Source: Bradyrhizobium sp. CCBAU 51627
GTDB lineage: Bacteria > Pseudomonadota > Alphaproteobacteria > Rhizobiales > Xanthobacteraceae
Direction: 5' to 3'
Assembly: GCF_028128765.1 (NCBI RefSeq)
Contig: NZ_LBJG01000082.1
Span: 21,295-85,294 of the forward strand
Length of the DNA: 64,000 bases
This document shows positions 17,152 through 26,023 of this stretch, piece after piece. The stretch's first letter is position 1; each line of letters opens with the position of its first letter. Both the position numbers and the translations under genes were made by a program. The notes under the pieces were generated by a model. The model did not search any database, was not told the origin of the DNA, and saw only the letters and a program-made list of their open reading frames with translations.

Positions 17152-18097
17152 ATTCTCTCTCCTTTGACAGCTCGATATTGCCGATGGGGCAACGACTGCG
17201 TTCCTGCGCGAGTGGTCTCATTAACTGCGCGCAGATCAGAGTAGGCATGGATGCAAAAGTGCGAAAGCAACAAAGGGGCATGAAATCAATGCCCGATGGA
17301 AATGACGCGCTCTCGAACTATCGTCGGCTCTATCTGTTTCCCGGCAAAGCAACGCCCTGAGTTGCGACTAACGATCATGTCCAGTCCTTTGCTGATGAGC
17401 TAGGCTCTTTGCTCATCTGCAGATTGGGCTTGTCATTCCAAATGTCGCACGTGATCCTACGAAAGGGCCAATGCAATCTCCCCGCCGATCCCGAGCCCTG
17501 ATCACTCAATCTCCACTCGCTCGCGGCTTGCCTCGCCTTCCGAGTGATCGTCTTGTCAGGCAGCTTACGAGCCATTGTCCATCGTGTTTGGTGAAGACAC
17601 TTCTCTTCAAGAAGGCATAGTGTCTCGAATGTCGACGACTCCTCTTTTGCGTTTGAGGAAGTCTCCTACGTCACACATTGGTTGCATGACACTATCAATC
17701 GGCAGGGGAGCTTCGCCTCGGCTTTGTCTACTTCGGCCCGGCTGCCCATCCGGATCGCCAGCTCTCCACTGGTGGACAGCCATCGAGCGTTTTGGACTAT
17801 GCTCTTGGCGGCATCTTAGAGCGCGGTGAGCGACGAACCATCTCGCTGTTCTTACTGATCTGGTCGTACAACTGACTTAGCTTCCGGGGCCAAGTCGCGA
17901 TCTTGGAGATTTTTAAGTCCGGGCGGAGTACGCACCATGCAAAAAGGACGGGGCTTAAGCTCGGTCTAAGCTGCCTCAGGCGGCGGCGCTCGATCATAAC
18001 CGGAGGGTTTTAAAACCATAACTGAGACGAGTGCGAAGTGCTCTGCGGGATGGGCTATAGTCGACCTATGCTCGAGTGACGGATAGGGAAGGTTGAC
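17152..18097. other. Divergent spacer upstream of the P460 operon and hemA
   Basis: About 950 bases. It should contain the promoters of the P460 operon (minus) and hemA (plus). A basic 66-codon frame on the minus strand (17375-17575) is possible but lacks a convincing ribosome binding site and resembles no known family. No FNR/FixK box was found. Confidence 0.4.
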
Positions 18098-19474
18098 ATG
18101 GAAAATCTGGACATATCGACTGAGCGTCAAGCGAAGCATCCAGCGCACGGAAGCTCCGGTAAAGAACATTCGTGTACGGACACACACTCGTGCTCGGACA
18201 TATCGTGCATGAGACGCGCGTTGACGAGGCCTCCAGCGAGCTTCGTCTGGGGCGCCGTCAATTGTGCGACCGAAATATACGAACGCTATTTCAACGACTC
18301 TCTTGAGCGCCTGCGTGGGGAACAACGCTATCGCGTCTTCGCTAACATCGAACGCGTCTCCGGTCGCTTCCCAACCGCCAAATGGCGCCGCCCTGACGGA
18401 TCCGTTACTGATATCACGGTTTGGTGCTCGAATGATTATCTAGGCATGGGACAACATCCGGAGGTCGTGAGCGCGCTGACGGCGGCGGCACACCGCTGCG
18501 GTGCGGGAGCAGGTGGAACTCGCAACATCGCGGGAAATAGTTCGCCCTTGGTTGATTTGGAGGACGAACTTGCTGATCTGCACGGCAAGGAGGCAAGTCT
18601 CGTCTTCACCTCCGGCTATGTATCGAACCAGGCCAGCATATCCACAATCGGTAAGCTGATCCCAGAGTGCGTAATCTTTTCTGATGCATTCAACCACAAT
18701 TCGATCATCGAAGGCATTCGTCAATCAGGTTGCGAAAAGCGGATTTTTCGCCACAACGACCTTGGTCACCTTGAGGCCTTGCTGCGCGAGGCGGGAAGCG
18801 GTCCCAAGCTCGTCGTTTTCGAATCCGTCTACTCAATGGACGGCGATGTAGCGCCGATCGGCGCAATCTGCGATCTTGCTGAGCGGTATGGGGCAATGAC
18901 CTACCTTGATGAGGTTCACGCCGTCGGCCTCTATGGCGCTCGAGGCGGCGGAATTAGCGAGCGCGAAGGCGTGATGCATCGCTTGACGGTGATCGAGGGT
19001 ACTCTCGCTAAGGGATTTGGCTGCATTGGCGGCTATATCTCGGCGTCGCGATCTATTTGCGATGCGGTGCGCAGCTTCGCGCCCGGATTCATCTTCACGA
19101 CCGCCCTCCCCCCACCGATTGCCGCCGCGGCGCGTGCATCTGTTCGCCACCTGAAACACTCGTCTGCCGAGCGCGAAGCACACCAGCGACAGGCAGCTGC
19201 AACGAAAGAGGCGCTCCAAGCCGCCGGGCTTCCGGTTCTCCCGACCGAAACCCACATCGTGCCTGTGATTGTCGGCGATGCGGAGTTGTGCAAGGCGGCA
19301 GCCGATCGCCTTCTACAACGCCACGCCATCTATATCCAGCCGATCAACTATCCGACGGTCCCGCGTGGAACGGAGCGGCTGCGGATCACGCCGTCCCCTT
19401 ATCACGCAGATACCCACATAGCTGAACTCGCAGCTGCGCTGGCTGAGACCTGGAGCGCCCTTTCTCTTTCCTGA
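18098..19474 (+). CDS. hemA: 5-aminolevulinate synthase with N-terminal extension
   Basis: PLP-dependent enzyme condensing glycine and succinyl-CoA to 5-aminolevulinate, the first and rate-setting step of alphaproteobacterial haem synthesis. The catalytic core begins at about residue 57 (YERYFNDSLERLRGEQRYRV). It carries Asp271 in TYLDEVHAVG and the PLP lysine Lys305 in GTLAKGFG. The usual enzyme starts at the YERYF region; here about 55 extra residues precede it, rich in His and Cys (EHSCTDTHSCSDISC). A GGAAGG ribosome binding site at 18087-18092 supports the upstream start. The extension could bind metal or haem, but no CP haem-regulatory motif is seen. ccmAB follow 394 bases downstream. 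Confidence 0.93.
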   Translation: MENLDISTERQAKHPAHGSSGKEHSCTDTHSCSDISCMRRALTRPPASFVWGAVNCATEIYERYFNDSLERLRGEQRYRVFANIERVSGRFPTAKWRRPDGSVTDITVWCSNDYLGMGQHPEVVSALTAAAHRCGAGAGGTRNIAGNSSPLVDLEDELADLHGKEASLVFTSGYVSNQASISTIGKLIPECVIFSDAFNHNSIIEGIRQSGCEKRIFRHNDLGHLEALLREAGSGPKLVVFESVYSMDGDVAPIGAICDLAERYGAMTYLDEVHAVGLYGARGGGISEREGVMHRLTVIEGTLAKGFGCIGGYISASRSICDAVRSFAPGFIFTTALPPPIAAAARASVRHLKHSSAEREAHQRQAAATKEALQAAGLPVLPTETHIVPVIVGDAELCKAAADRLLQRHAIYIQPINYPTVPRGTERLRITPSPYHADTHIAELAAALAETWSALSLS

Positions 19475-19868
19475 GAGTCGTGATCGGTATCACTCCTTTC
19501 GCGACCGCCTACCCGGCTTCATCGCCAGGGTGTTGGCTTACCGACGGCGCAGAGTACACTCGGAGGGCATCAGGTGTCCCCGGTGGTGCAGCCGAGGCAG
19601 CAAGCTGGGACCATGGAACATCCCTTTCACGTTTGTATGGGCGATCGCGTCGCACATCTTGCCGTCGGCGTTCACAATCGGGCTCGCATCCGTTTAATGG
19701 GCAGCCCCGAAGAGCGAACCTCATCGGCCTTCTGGACCGTTCTCCGCCACCAACCCGCTCGAACACGTTTGTCCAAAATCGTCATTCTTTTCGATAAGCC
19801 CTCGAAGCGAGGGAGCGAGGGTTCGATGGAAACGATCTCAGAGAAGCAACGGGCAACGAGAACTGAAA
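19475..19868. other. Spacer between hemA and ccmA
   Basis: About 390 bases. A weak 5-bp stem (GTGAT ... ATCAC, 19480-19493) follows the hemA stop. No gene seen. Confidence 0.4.
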
Positions 19869-20495
19869 ATGGATAAAACACAGCAGTCCCATCTGCTGAT
19901 CGAAGATCTATCCGTGGCGCGCGGCGAGCGCATCCTGCTCGGCGGGATATCTTTGCGACTAAGCTCGGGCCAAATCGCCGAAGTGACGGGTCCCAACGGA
20001 GTGGGCAAATCTACACTCTTGCGGGCGATCGCAGGTTTTTTTCCAGTGAGATCCGGCCGCATGTCATGGGTGGAATCCGAAGCCGCGGATTCGGCGCCCC
20101 TGGCAGAACGCCTCCACTACATCGGCCATCTTGACGGGCTGAAATCGGCGTTGACCGCCCGCGAAAACCTCGAGATCGGCCTGAGATTTTTGGGGCGAGA
20201 CCGGCGAACCCCGTTACAGGCGCTGGACCGAATGGAGTTGGCTCATGTTCTTGATCTGCCAGTCGGTTATCTCTCCGCGGGGCAGCGTCGCCGTGTCGCA
20301 TTGGCCCGGCTCTTGATCGTCGATCGCCCTCTATGGCTGCTCGACGAACCGCTGACTGCGCTCGACCGGCACGCGTGCGCCTTATTGAAGGCTATCGTTG
20401 CGGGCCATCTCGGAAGCGGAGGATTGACGCTGGCCGCGACCCACGAACCTCTTGGTCTGCCAGGGACAATCCAAGTCAGGCTTGGAACCAGGTGA
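19869..20495 (+). CDS. ccmA: Haem exporter / CcmABCD release-complex ATPase
   Basis: A 208-residue ABC ATPase of the CcmAB(CD) complex. ATP hydrolysis releases haem-loaded CcmE from CcmC during System I cytochrome c maturation. Walker A is GPNGVGKST at 41-49, the signature is LSAGQRRRVALARL, and Walker B is LWLLDEP followed by the D-loop LTALD. Length is typical for CcmA and short for general ABC ATPases. ccmB follows after a 124-base gap instead of the usual tight overlap. Rhizobial equivalents are called cycV. Confidence 0.93.
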   Translation: MDKTQQSHLLIEDLSVARGERILLGGISLRLSSGQIAEVTGPNGVGKSTLLRAIAGFFPVRSGRMSWVESEAADSAPLAERLHYIGHLDGLKSALTARENLEIGLRFLGRDRRTPLQALDRMELAHVLDLPVGYLSAGQRRRVALARLLIVDRPLWLLDEPLTALDRHACALLKAIVAGHLGSGGLTLAATHEPLGLPGTIQVRLGTR

Positions 20496-20619
20496 TGGCC
20501 ATTTCGCTGAAGTGGGGTCGCAGCCCACGTAGCTGTCTGTCGCGAGGTCGGGAAGATCACGCTGCTCTTCCGATTTCAGTGGAGCGGTGTCTGCCCAATA
20601 GCGATACCGGATGGGCATC

Positions 20620-21282
20620 ATGACACGTATTCTCCTCGTCATTTTCGTTCGCGACCTCATGCTAGCCCGCCGCATCGGGGGCGGCGGGATTCTCGGTCTG
20701 GTCTTTTTCCTCAGTCTCGTGACGGTCGTACCATTCGCGATCGGGCCTGACCTGCGTTTGCTGTCGCGGATCGGCCCGGCAATTCTATGGATAGCGGCAC
20801 TTCTCGCGAGTCTATTGGGCCTCGACCGTCTGTTTCAGGCAGATCAAGAGGACGGTTCGCTGGACCAAATGTTCCTGTCGCCGGCGCCCCTAGAACTCAT
20901 TGTTCTTGTGAAGTGCATGGCTCACTGGTTTGTGACAGGGCTGCCGCTCGTTATGCTCTCGCCTCTGTTTGGCCTAATGTTGGATTTGGATGGCCCAGCC
21001 CTCCGATCGGTAGCAGCAACGTTGTTGGTTGGTACGCCGACGTTCACCCTTCTAGGGGCGATCGGGGCGGCCCTTACTGTCACCCTGCGGCGCGGCGGTC
21101 TATTGCTATCGATCCTCGTCGTGCCACTAGCCGTACCGGTGCTGATCTTCGGTGTCTCCGCGGCGCAAAGTGCCACAATTTCCTTTTTGACACCGTTCCT
21201 GGTCCTCTGCGCACTCGGACTCGCGTCCATCGCGCTCGCTCCGATAGCTGCGGCCGCAGCTCTCCGTACCGCAGGAGAATAA
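20620..21282 (+). CDS. ccmB: Haem exporter membrane protein CcmB
   Basis: A 220-residue integral membrane protein with six helices, partner of CcmA. Family motifs are FVRDLMLARRIGGGGILG at the N terminus, IGPDLRLLSRIGPAILWIA, and the cytoplasmic loop GLDRLFQADQEDGSLDQMF that docks to CcmA. I took the ATG at 20620, where GGATGG precedes and the alignment with other CcmB proteins begins; an in-frame ATG nine bases earlier is possible. It converges with the ccmC-H operon, whose last gene ends 86 bases downstream. Confidence 0.92.
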   Translation: MTRILLVIFVRDLMLARRIGGGGILGLVFFLSLVTVVPFAIGPDLRLLSRIGPAILWIAALLASLLGLDRLFQADQEDGSLDQMFLSPAPLELIVLVKCMAHWFVTGLPLVMLSPLFGLMLDLDGPALRSVAATLLVGTPTFTLLGAIGAALTVTLRRGGLLLSILVVPLAVPVLIFGVSAAQSATISFLTPFLVLCALGLASIALAPIAAAAALRTAGE

Positions 21283-21367
21283 TGAGGCATGCAACGAATC
21301 GGGTTTTCTTTCGGGGCACCCTTCTGCAACGACTTCGGCCTTGTGCGAACTTGACCTCAGGAAGAGC

Positions 21368-21844
21368 CTATAGCCGGCTATCGGAGTCAAACGCAGCGGC
21401 AAGCTGATCCCGCTCGGCTTGGCTCAATGGTGCCGCTGGCGTGGACTGCTGGCGGCGCAATCCGAACAGGAGAACGATGGCGCCCGCTCCGAGCACCAAA
21501 GCCGGCATTCCCCAAAGGAGTGCGGTTTCCAAATCGAGTGGCGGTTTCAGCAGGATAAAGTTTCCGTAACGCTTCACCAGAAAAGCGCGGACCTGCTCAT
21601 CACTCTCTCCGAGCTTAAGGCGCTCGCGCACCAGCAGGCGAAGGTCCCGCGCGAGCTCTGCCTTGGAATCGTCGATAGACTCATTTTGGCAGACCAGACA
21701 ACGCAGTCCGGCGGAAATAGCGCGCGCGCGTGCCTCGAGTTTCGGATTGGTCAGGATTTCATCCGGCTGAACCGCCCCCGCCAAGCTAGGGGCGACGCTT
21801 ACGAGTACGATCGAAAGCAGAAGAATGCGACGAAGCCACGTCAT
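21368..21844 (-). CDS. ccmH: Cytochrome c-type biogenesis protein CcmH
   Basis: A 158-residue protein with signal anchor, a periplasmic domain and a C-terminal membrane helix (residues about 108-127). The redox motif LRCLVCQN holds Cys49 and Cys52. It keeps the apocytochrome CXXCH cysteines reduced and works with CcmF and CcmI in haem ligation. Its start overlaps the ccmF stop by four bases (ATGA), as in other rhizobial cycKL operons. Last gene of the minus-strand operon. Confidence 0.93.
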   Translation of the reverse strand: MTWLRRILLLSIVLVSVAPSLAGAVQPDEILTNPKLEARARAISAGLRCLVCQNESIDDSKAELARDLRLLVRERLKLGESDEQVRAFLVKRYGNFILLKPPLDLETALLWGMPALVLGAGAIVLLFGLRRQQSTPAAPLSQAERDQLAAAFDSDSRL

Positions 21845-23838
21845 TCGGCGGGCTCCGGCGCTGCGGGGCTGTCGGCGACGCGGAGGCGAGCCGCGCGGCG
21901 CGCGAAGCCAATTCGGAGGCGTCTGTCGGACAAGGACACAATCCCTCCGAACGCCATAATGACCGCACCGATCCAGATGCTCGTCACGAGCGGCTTCCAG
22001 AACAGGCGCGCATCAACCGAACCATCCGCGTGGCGATCCCCGAGCGAAATGTAGATCTGCCCAAAACTCAGCGTTACGATGCCTGCCTCGGTGACGGTTG
22101 TCTGTCGTGTGGGAAAGCTGCGCTTGGCTGGCTCGACGGCTGTCACGTATGCGCCGCCCTTGCTGATAACCGTATGGCCGACGAGCTCCGTGTAGTTCGG
22201 GCCCTGTCGCGATTGAAAATTCTCTATAGTGGCTTGATAAGGACCGAGATCGATCCTCTGACCCAACTTGACGGTCGCGATCCGCTCCACACCCCAACCC
22301 GTCGCTGCCAAGCCCATGAGGGTCAAGCCAAGGCCTGCGTGAGCGATCGCCCCACCCCACGCGGAGCGCGGCAGCCCGATCGCGCGGGCTAGCATAACCC
22401 GGCCGCCTTGCCCTCTTGCCCAGATACGCGACGCCACATCGGTGAACGAACCGACGATGAGGTAGACGGCGAGGCCGAGACCGGCTGCGGCGAAGACGGA
22501 GCCGCCCCGGATGACAGCAACGAGCACAATTGAGATTACAAGACCACCCAAGGCTGCGACCGTTACCCGCTGCGCTGCGCCGAGCAGGTCACCGCGCTTC
22601 CAGGCGATCGACTGACCGAGCGGCATCAGCAGAACGATAGGCGCTACGAGCGGGCCAAGCGTTAAATTGAAAAACGGTGCGCCGACCGAGATCTTGTCTC
22701 CGGACAGCGCCTCAAGCGCGAGCGGATAGAGCGTGCCGGTCAGAACCGTAACGCAGCAGGTGGTCAGCAGCAGGTTGTTGACTGCCAGCGCGCTCTCGCG
22801 TGAAACGGGTGCGAACACGCTACGCTCGCTCAGGGAGGGCGCGCGCCACGCGTAGAGCGCGAGTGGCCCGCCGATGAATACGGTCAGTATGACCAGGATG
22901 AAGACGCCGCGAGCCGGGTCACTGGCGAACGAATGGACGGAGGTCAGTACTCCGGAGCGCACGAGGAACGTACCCAGCAGCGACAGCGAGAACGTAAGTA
23001 TCGCCAGGAACAGTGTCCAAATCTTGAGGGCCTCACGCTTCTCCATGACGGCAGCCGAATGGAGGAGCGCAGTGCCCGCAAGCCAGGGCATCAGTGACGC
23101 GTTTTCGACCGGATCCCAAAACCAGAATCCGCCCCAGCCTAGGGTGTAATAGGCCCAGTACGACCCCATGGCGATGCCAAGCGTCAAAAAGATCCAGGCA
23201 ATCAGTATCCAGGGCCGAACGTAGCGGGCCCAAGCAGCGTCTAGCCGGCCACTGATCAGCGCGGCTACCGCGAAGGAGAACACGATCGAAGAACCGACAT
23301 ACCCGACGTAAAGGAGCGGCGGGTGTATGGCGAGGCCCGGGTCTTGAAGCAGCGGATTAAGGTCGAGGCCCTCAAACGGCGCCGGAAATCGTCGCAAGAA
23401 GGGATCGGAGGTGAACAGAATGAAACTGAGGAAGGCAAGCGAGATCCAGCCTTGGACGGCCAGCGTATTCGCGCGTAGTTCGTTTGCCATGGCGCGTTCG
23501 AAAATCGCTACAGCCGCTCCAAAAGCCGCGAGAATCAGAACCCAAAGCAGCATGGATCCTTCGTGATTGCCCCAGACGCCCGCGATTTTGTATATAAGCG
23601 GTTTGGTGGTGAGTGAGTTCTCGGCGACTGTCACGAGACTGAAGTCAGACGCCACATGGGCGTAAGTCAGTGCTGCGAAGGCATAACCTAGGAGCAGGAA
23701 CTGGGTGATTGCGGCAGGGACCGCGATTGAAGTAAGTGCCGTATCCCCAGTACGGGTTCCCCAGAGTGGCAGAATTGATTGAAGCAGCGCGACTGCGAGA
23801 GCCAAAGAAAGCGCGTAATGTCCGGTTTCGATGATCAT
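21841..23838 (-). CDS. ccmF: Cytochrome c haem lyase subunit CcmF
   Basis: A 665-residue polytopic membrane protein with about 15 helices that, with CcmH and CcmI, attaches haem from CcmE to apocytochrome c. The tryptophan-rich haem-handling (WWD) signature is present (LGWGGFWFWDPVENASLMPW). Conserved histidines are also visible, for example in VWGNHEGSM and near LLHSAAVM. Length is normal. It lies 40 bases after ccmE. Confidence 0.95.
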   Translation of the reverse strand: MIIETGHYALSLALAVALLQSILPLWGTRTGDTALTSIAVPAAITQFLLLGYAFAALTYAHVASDFSLVTVAENSLTTKPLIYKIAGVWGNHEGSMLLWVLILAAFGAAVAIFERAMANELRANTLAVQGWISLAFLSFILFTSDPFLRRFPAPFEGLDLNPLLQDPGLAIHPPLLYVGYVGSSIVFSFAVAALISGRLDAAWARYVRPWILIAWIFLTLGIAMGSYWAYYTLGWGGFWFWDPVENASLMPWLAGTALLHSAAVMEKREALKIWTLFLAILTFSLSLLGTFLVRSGVLTSVHSFASDPARGVFILVILTVFIGGPLALYAWRAPSLSERSVFAPVSRESALAVNNLLLTTCCVTVLTGTLYPLALEALSGDKISVGAPFFNLTLGPLVAPIVLLMPLGQSIAWKRGDLLGAAQRVTVAALGGLVISIVLVAVIRGGSVFAAAGLGLAVYLIVGSFTDVASRIWARGQGGRVMLARAIGLPRSAWGGAIAHAGLGLTLMGLAATGWGVERIATVKLGQRIDLGPYQATIENFQSRQGPNYTELVGHTVISKGGAYVTAVEPAKRSFPTRQTTVTEAGIVTLSFGQIYISLGDRHADGSVDARLFWKPLVTSIWIGAVIMAFGGIVSLSDRRLRIGFARRAARLRVADSPAAPEPAE

Positions 23839-23878
23839 CTGGTGGTCCCATCAGTAGGGATGTTTCGTGGGAGCGGCG

Positions 23879-24331
23879 CTATTGCGCTCGCGCAGATCTC
23901 TCGTTACGCCAAGTGCCTTCTTGCTTGAGCTTGTCAGCTACCTCCTTGGGCATATATCGCTCGTCGTGTTTTGCTAGCACGGTGTCCGCATGAAAACGGC
24001 TCGGTCCTTCCACGGTGCCCTCGGCGACGACGCCCTGTCCTTCCCGGAAGAGATCCGGCAACAATCCGGTGTAGCTGACTTCGACATCGCGTTTTAAGTC
24101 TGTCACCGCGAAGATGACAGTCGACGAACCCTCGTGAGTAAGTGAGCCACGTTTAACTAGGCCGCCGATGCGCAGCCGAGTGCCTGGCGGCGGCGCCTTT
24201 GCGGCCAGTTCGCTAGGCCCATAAAAAAAGACAATACTGTCCCGCAACGCGAACAGGATGAGCCCTATCGCGATCGTCAAAGTGACGCCAGCTGCGCTGA
24301 TGATAGCGAGGCGTCTGCTCTTTCGCGTCAA
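23879..24331 (-). CDS. ccmE: Haem chaperone CcmE
   Basis: A 150-residue membrane-anchored periplasmic haem chaperone. An N-terminal membrane helix (about 9-30) is followed by an OB-fold domain. The haem-linking histidine is His122 in LAKHDERYMPKE, with Tyr126 as the axial ligand candidate. CcmC loads haem onto the histidine and CcmF takes it off. It starts three bases after the ccmI stop, so the two are translationally linked. Confidence 0.94.
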   Translation of the reverse strand: MTRKSRRLAIISAAGVTLTIAIGLILFALRDSIVFFYGPSELAAKAPPPGTRLRIGGLVKRGSLTHEGSSTVIFAVTDLKRDVEVSYTGLLPDLFREGQGVVAEGTVEGPSRFHADTVLAKHDERYMPKEVADKLKQEGTWRNERSARAQ

Positions 24332-24334
24332 GAT

Positions 24335-25033
24335 CTACTCCTCTAAACGAAGCTGTCTGACGAGTTCATCCACGCGTGCCGACGCTTGCGCGTCGCCTGC
24401 TAGCTGAGCACGTGCGCTTGCGACGGCCGCCTCAGCTTTCTTGTGCTCACCCAATGCCGCGTAAGACCTAATAAGTTGTAGCCATCCTTGAAGGTGATGT
24501 CCGTCCTTCGAGAGCTTCTCGGCGAGCTCCGCTACCATTCCTCGGATCGCGTTGCTCCGTTGCTCTGGACGGAGCCTTTCAATGTCAGTTCCGGCTTGGC
24601 CGGCGTGGATGTCAGGAACTGTGGCAGCGAGGTTAAAATCTGCATTGGACTGCCTCGATGCGATCGGCATGTCAGGCTGGCTGGGAGCGCCGACCTTGAG
24701 GTACGATGCGAGCGCGACGAGCGGCAGGACTAAGACGATCGCCAAAGCCGCTGCGGCGCGTCGCTGACCTCCGCGGCGCGACGTTTGCGACCAGCCCTCG
24801 GAGGCCGAGTTGAGTGACGCGAGCAGCCGGCGCTCGATTTCGGCGCGAGTCGTCACGGACTCCTCAGGTGCTAGCATTCCGCTGCGCACGTCCTCATCCG
24901 CTTCGGTCAGAAGATCGCGATAGAACGTCACATCCGGATCACGAGCGCAAACGGCTCCGCGCCGCTCAGAGAGCGACCGGGCCAGCGCCAGCACGACTGA
25001 CGACGTCATCATTGCAAAAATGACCCACAGCAC
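24335..25033 (-). CDS. ccmI: Short CcmI/CycH apocytochrome chaperone
   Basis: A 232-residue CcmI-type protein. An N-terminal membrane helix, a cytoplasmic loop rich in Arg and Glu (VTFYRDLLTEADEDVRSGML, LAPEESV), a second helix (AAAALAIVLVLPLVALASYL) and one C-terminal TPR-like region (LQGWLQLIRSYAALGEHKKA) are visible. CcmI brings the apocytochrome C terminus to the lyase. Characterised rhizobial CycH proteins are far longer, so much of the periplasmic peptide-binding part is missing here. The start is a GTG with GGAGG eleven bases upstream. A 213-base gap separates it from ccmG. Confidence 0.85.
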   Translation of the reverse strand: MLWVIFAMMTSSVVLALARSLSERRGAVCARDPDVTFYRDLLTEADEDVRSGMLAPEESVTTRAEIERRLLASLNSASEGWSQTSRRGGQRRAAAALAIVLVLPLVALASYLKVGAPSQPDMPIASRQSNADFNLAATVPDIHAGQAGTDIERLRPEQRSNAIRGMVAELAEKLSKDGHHLQGWLQLIRSYAALGEHKKAEAAVASARAQLAGDAQASARVDELVRQLRLEE

Positions 25034-25246
25034 GCTTTCAAGGACCTCCGTTCATCTTGGCCACCGCACATCGCACCGTCCGCCAGCATGCGCAGCCAGT
25101 GAGGCTCGGGCCACCTGACCGTTCCGCTTTCATTTGCCAACTCCGAATTCCCGAACAATGTAGCGGACGGAGCACTACAATGCTGAGGCAAGAAACGATC
25201 CTTCTTGCATTCATCCCGAAAGGATGGAGAGCGTGCCAGGCAGCCG

Positions 25247-25870
25247 TCATGGACGCTCAGCCTCCGCAATGGCGTCCATCAAACCGGGCCGGCTTGCGTC
25301 CGAGATGCCACCAACCAGCTTGTACACAATTGTGCCATCGCCCTTGATCACATACGTCTCGGGAACGCCATAGACGCCGAAATCGATCCCCGTTCGGCCT
25401 GAGCGGTCAGTGCCGACCTGTGCGAACGGGTTGCCGTGAGCGGCAAGATAGGCCAGCGCATTTCTGGGATCGTCTTTGTATACAATGCCGGACAGTTTCA
25501 CACCCAGTCGCTGCAGCGTAGGGTCGCTTGCCAACGCCATCAGGGCCGGTTGTTCTTCCCGACACTCAACACACCATGATGCGAACACGTTCAAGATGGT
25601 CACGTGCCCTCTCCGCAAATCTGCGCTCGACAAGCCAGGTGGACCGGATGTTGAAAGCCCTTCGAGCGGCATCAGCACAAATTGCGGTACTGACCTGCCG
25701 ATCAGAGCAGAGGGCACCAGTGAGGGATCACCTGCCCCGAGCCGCACTAGAAACAATGCCGCAATTCCGCAGAAGACCAATAAAGGGATAACAACCCACA
25801 AGCGGGCCAGTGCGTGTCGACGCGTCGACGCGCTCAATGATAGATGAATTGCGGCTGGGATGTTGCTCAT
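25247..25870 (-). CDS. ccmG: Thiol-disulphide oxidoreductase CcmG/DsbE
   Basis: A 207-residue membrane-anchored periplasmic thioredoxin. Its membrane helix is at about 23-43 and the thioredoxin domain carries the active site WCVEC (Cys100, Cys103). It reduces CcmH or apocytochrome so haem can be ligated. The motif EEQPALMALA and the cis-proline region VPETYVI are typical of CcmG. Its start overlaps the ccmD stop by four bases. Confidence 0.92.
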   Translation of the reverse strand: MSNIPAAIHLSLSASTRRHALARLWVVIPLLVFCGIAALFLVRLGAGDPSLVPSALIGRSVPQFVLMPLEGLSTSGPPGLSSADLRRGHVTILNVFASWCVECREEQPALMALASDPTLQRLGVKLSGIVYKDDPRNALAYLAAHGNPFAQVGTDRSGRTGIDFGVYGVPETYVIKGDGTIVYKLVGGISDASRPGLMDAIAEAERP

Positions 25871-26019
25871 GCGCGACCGCGCCGATCCGAGTGATCGAGA
25901 AGGCGAGCTAAGGCTCGACGCTGAAGACCATAGTCGATAAGAATCGCCACAATCATTGCCGCCAGGACGGTGCCCGTGACTAGAAATGCCGCCATTATGA
26001 ATCCGTCATGCCGCAACAT
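25867..26019 (-). CDS. ccmD: Haem exporter subunit CcmD
   Basis: A 50-residue protein between ccmC and ccmG. It has one membrane helix (MAAFLVTGTVLAAMIVAILI) and a short basic tail (RRALARL), the usual CcmD layout. CcmD stabilises the CcmC-CcmE haem complex. The gene starts four bases after the ccmC stop and its TGA overlaps the ccmG ATG. Small size and low conservation mean the call rests mainly on position and topology, which fit exactly. Confidence 0.85.
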   Translation of the reverse strand: MLRHDGFIMAAFLVTGTVLAAMIVAILIDYGLQRRALARLLDHSDRRGRA

Positions 26020-26023
26020 AGGT

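Noticed and set aside
17375..17575. Basic 66-codon minus-strand frame
   Set aside because: Weak ribosome binding site, no recognised family; mentioned only in the spacer note.
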